NCBI GenBank assembly: GCA_014238445.1 | Contig: JABABC010000239.1 | Location: 1-7,397, forward strand | Direction: 5' to 3' | From: Coxiellaceae bacterium | GTDB lineage: Bacteria; Pseudomonadota; Gammaproteobacteria; Coxiellales; Coxiellaceae | Length of the DNA stretch: 7,397 nucleotides | Shown here: in pieces, positions 5,701 through 7,397 of the stretch | How the letters are laid out: the number at the start of each line of letters is the position of its first letter | Numbering within the stretch: position 1 is the stretch's first letter | Notes under the pieces: generated by a model | What the model was told of the DNA's origin: nothing | Seen by the model: only the letters and a program-made list of their open reading frames with translations | Database searches by the model: none | Translations under genes and position numbers: made by a program

Positions 5701-7337
5701 GAGCTGAACTGCAAGCGACTAAAAAGGGTTTTACAGATGCTGACCTTAAGGCGATAGACGCCGTAGCGTTGAAAAAAATATTTTTTGGAGGAATCTCGCG
5801 TGCCACAGAGGCGGATAAAAATGCGATAGAGATAAAAATGGATCTATTTAAAAAAGTCTGTGATCCGATTAAATCCGAAACTTCATTAGACTACCGCCGT
5901 TCAGATCCAAAAGGACAGGCATATTATTTTTCCTCGCCTAACAAGAAGGGTCATCTTGATGATCCATCAACCAAAGGCTTATCTACCCATACAGTGTTCA
6001 ATCTTTCAGATAGTCTGGTCAGCCCTCTGGAATGGGGCTGTTATTTTGCGACTCAGTTGAAGGATGGTTCAGAACCAGCAAAACAACGTGTTAGCATCAT
6101 GTTGGATTCAGACCTGGTGAAAAAAGAAATTCTTGTGTTGCTGGTTGAAGCGACCGTTAACCCCGATCACTTGAAAAAAGATGAGTTAAGCGCAGCACAT
6201 GCCATTCTGGAACATGGTGACCCAGGCATAGGAAAAGGTTTGCTTGATCAGTTAGCCACGTTCGATAATTCGCCATCCTACATCCTGCAAATAGTGTTGT
6301 GGATGAAGCAGGAAGGAAACACTGATAATGCTTTATTTGATCAACTTTCCGATAAAATCAATGGCATATTAACAGCAGAGGTTAATGAGGATAACTCGAA
6401 AATAATACAGAGTTTAGGTTTGGAACTGCCGCTTTATCTCTTTCGCAATAAGGATAAGGTTCCTGCTATTGGTACTAACCGGACATCACTTTTGAAGGCA
6501 TTGACGTCGTCATCTGATCAACCCCCTCCAATCAATCTTCCAGATTATTCTGCTGATGATTTAATCCATTGTGCACAAGCCGCTCTTTTTGAAAAGAAAC
6601 TAACTTCAGAAACTTCTATTAATTACCCTTTGCTTATGCAGTGTTTATCTCAAGCACATCTGAAAAAAGAGCCTGGTGCTACTTATCCAACCTATTATCA
6701 AAGAACATGGTCTCACCTTCTTAAAGCTTGTTTACATGATAGCAGGGTGATTCCTGATGAGGGTTGGAACGCCGTTCAGCCTATTATTGATCAACCTGGG
6801 CTATTCTCTAATTGTGAAGGCTGGATCATGGATTTCCTTTCTCATAAAGACACTACCGTGGAGCAGTTTGGCGTATTGATTGATAATGAGGCCATTAGGA
6901 AGCTTCTCCTTGATAAAGTATTTAACGTTCAAGGCGAACACCCCCCCATTCCAGATGCATTCGCCAAACAGTTTGTGGCATGGATGATAAATCAAAAGGT
7001 CGTTTCTAAACCAGCAGATTCTTTGTCTTTTATTGTAAATGACGACTTTAACGAAGTGCTGGAGCAGACGATTTATGTGTCTGCTCCATTAAAAGCAGCG
7101 TGTTTTTCGCAGCTGTCCGAAGATCAAAAGGATAAAAACCCAGGACTGAAAGACTTCTTAAAAAACCCCAATCCTGACTATGGTCTTACTGGTCAAAATG
7201 TCACTTCTCCTTCTATTATTTCCGTGCTCGACGTTTTCGGACTTTTCGGATCGATGCTTCTTAATCCGGAAGAAAACAAACCAAAGGAATGTAGTACCTC
7301 ATCAGAAAATGACCCTTTATATACTGCTCCCCATTAA
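2757..7337 (+). CDS. Large 1526-aa protein: N-terminal HAD-like domain, central membrane hairpin, helical C-terminus; candidate secreted effector
   Basis: I do not recognise this protein as a whole. Numbering is from ATG 2757. Residues 10-16 (VVLLDLD, then GTT) give HAD motif I (D14-x-D16-G-T). LKVLTSRG gives motif II (T53). K337 or K342 followed by VLVFDDREELL gives motifs III and IV (D357, D358). About 280 residues separate motifs II and III, as a very large cap insertion. Next comes a mixed alpha/beta segment (about 385-550), a Glu/Pro/Ser-rich linker (about 558-597) and an AT-rich, Lys-rich helical section (about 630-860). Residues 898-926 and 940-961 form a Gly/Ala/Val hydrophobic hairpin. 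The rest, about 560 residues, looks helical. A hydrophobic stretch (about 1487-1502) precedes a polar Glu/Ser/Thr/Asn tail ending LYTAPH. There is no N-terminal signal peptide, so Sec export is unlikely. Size, architecture and tail resemble Dot/Icm effectors, an inference without a secretion gene nearby. A toxin or other membrane-associated HAD enzyme remains possible. Confidence 0.88.
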   Translation: MRRADSKKTVVLLDLDGTTVDKGQLNLALIETLKALKAQIEDRGDTFELKVLTSRGKESVMFAMNSKVQDFASQRTKDNDIQIINEMHQGLLWNSVTSIVSELSNYGLSVSPKNVIVGGDIWNEELDLSQSDNQTALQSEYEALRVFESTFYSDKFKPAATAAIELYYDHLVPLWKLAKEKQNTPDLQPVIGEFFSVVKKQLEDIPVAGLIMGSLNKVAYQSYQGAGNPTPFEWKSVLQSFQIDTASDIDENTKSIFETLCSLHNQSDVLEHRSYLKKIIKASAEQVGLQHGEESLKTLLEEEIDSERDQHNNYVSDLTGRAGKTKNSEKQRDARQKSQVAKHYADQPSVAEVLVFDDREELLNAMLAPRVSDDGKPNSDDQKIKALLVNFSGKYQFNTVTAYSSGDQGEAAPVADVVSTVVKLFETKKQDARFKSFLSQQYPGEGFSVTDFKDITSNGSAQYTCTVTKSARFGPALSTELVMGIEGDAITITPCKSAKSTDNQKCFNQLFLTDEVRYLNDHQHTQALKKITIPLSPKGELTQAVQYAVEFTQKQYGSSEQVSPQQNSHYEPVATEEPEEGKKSFSLAVSQNPNEEMMSFQAIKNKDGTPSTEGQVFIDGLCGGVKSDVVREYELYRSQLEKLSEIDPVGFDDKSYEEHVDKIMKINSQQNIAMIKLIESFYDRLDIANKQGYFEDRNGKNLFEKYLSKEDKEGVLNDIQSIGAYSDTLSTIDILKSCLSLKYFGDIKGDARFGDLSHWSGELRDKQIDRIIAEFKKQYKNKPEKNKAIESQEDYLYHLVDLAENLHALQSLPHTFDIRLRAHKKNTAERIDTYMFQSILSSAIGGRTALLGSFKKNCLFQDPLFHRSTSTRASLGQGLPITVEKKYLKQQYSTAYKLAFGLAITVGVLAIAVSAVVTGGVSLAGIPVLATVGSWMATQTVALATMAGGALVAAAGAYGWYKTSTPPPMFDLAGIDYEKKQGAELQATKKGFTDADLKAIDAVALKKIFFGGISRATEADKNAIEIKMDLFKKVCDPIKSETSLDYRRSDPKGQAYYFSSPNKKGHLDDPSTKGLSTHTVFNLSDSLVSPLEWGCYFATQLKDGSEPAKQRVSIMLDSDLVKKEILVLLVEATVNPDHLKKDELSAAHAILEHGDPGIGKGLLDQLATFDNSPSYILQIVLWMKQEGNTDNALFDQLSDKINGILTAEVNEDNSKIIQSLGLELPLYLFRNKDKVPAIGTNRTSLLKALTSSSDQPPPINLPDYSADDLIHCAQAALFEKKLTSETSINYPLLMQCLSQAHLKKEPGATYPTYYQRTWSHLLKACLHDSRVIPDEGWNAVQPIIDQPGLFSNCEGWIMDFLSHKDTTVEQFGVLIDNEAIRKLLLDKVFNVQGEHPPIPDAFAKQFVAWMINQKVVSKPADSLSFIVNDDFNEVLEQTIYVSAPLKAACFSQLSEDQKDKNPGLKDFLKNPNPDYGLTGQNVTSPSIISVLDVFGLFGSMLLNPEENKPKECSTSSENDPLYTAPH

Positions 7338-7390
7338 TGCAGACCACTTGCTAAGGGAGTAAACTGGCTGCGAACTGAGTAATGGGAGCA
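7325..7390. repeat. Long inverted repeat spanning the stop codon of the large gene
   Basis: TGCTCCCCATTA (7325-7336) pairs with TAATGGGAGCA (7380-7390) over 11 base pairs with a single bulged C. The 43-base interior contains a further GCAG (7339-7342) and CTGC (7368-7371) that can pair inside the first stem. A competing 7-bp pair also exists: ACTTGCT (7346-7352) with AGCAAGT (7387-7393). No T-tract follows before the window ends, so a terminator cannot be confirmed. It could also be a 3' stabilising hairpin or part of a dispersed repeat. Confidence 0.45.
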
Positions 7391-7397
7391 AGTCAGA

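Noticed and set aside
6216..6239. Walker A-like GDPGIGKG (residues 1154-1161 of the large protein)
   Set aside because: The final position is Gly instead of Ser/Thr, no hydrophobic strand precedes it and no Walker B follows, so nucleotide binding is not supported.
7180..7362. 60-codon plus-strand frame overlapping the end of the large gene
   Set aside because: It starts inside the large gene in another frame, with no clear ribosome binding site and no recognisable content.

Overview
The window looks like chromosome of a gammaproteobacterium. The evidence is a typical Mpl muropeptide ligase (C-terminal part only) and a YajG-family outer-membrane lipoprotein. The 4.6-kb gene on the right, with a HAD-like domain, a hydrophobic hairpin and a polar C-terminus, is the sort of protein found in intracellular Legionellales-like bacteria with a Dot/Icm type IV secretion system. 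That lineage is an inference; no secretion gene is visible here.

Layout: the 3' part of mpl (1-882, +) is followed after 55 bp by an unrecognised 299-codon gene (938-1837, +), probably co-transcribed. A yajG-like lipoprotein gene (1891-2472, -) converges on them. A 284-bp divergent regulatory region (2473-2756) separates yajG from the large gene (2757-7337, +; 1526 aa from the preferred ATG). The last 60 bp are non-coding and contain one arm of a long inverted repeat; the other arm overlaps the end of the large gene.

The divergent region is densely organised. It holds a good sigma70-type promoter for yajG, an 11-bp-period direct repeat that matches the PmrA-box pattern on the yajG strand, a tandem pair of T-tracts, and a consensus -35 hexamer buried in a 7-bp inverted repeat in front of the large gene. 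PmrA is the two-component regulator that controls many Dot/Icm effectors in Legionella and Coxiella, so the box fits the effector reading, although its geometry suits yajG better.

The three left-hand genes are housekeeping or envelope-related: peptidoglycan recycling, an unknown protein and a lipoprotein. The large gene appears to be an accessory gene beside them. It has a markedly AT-rich middle section (23-30% GC in sampled rows, against about 45-55% elsewhere), which suggests mosaic origin. I do not recognise a described family for it as a whole.
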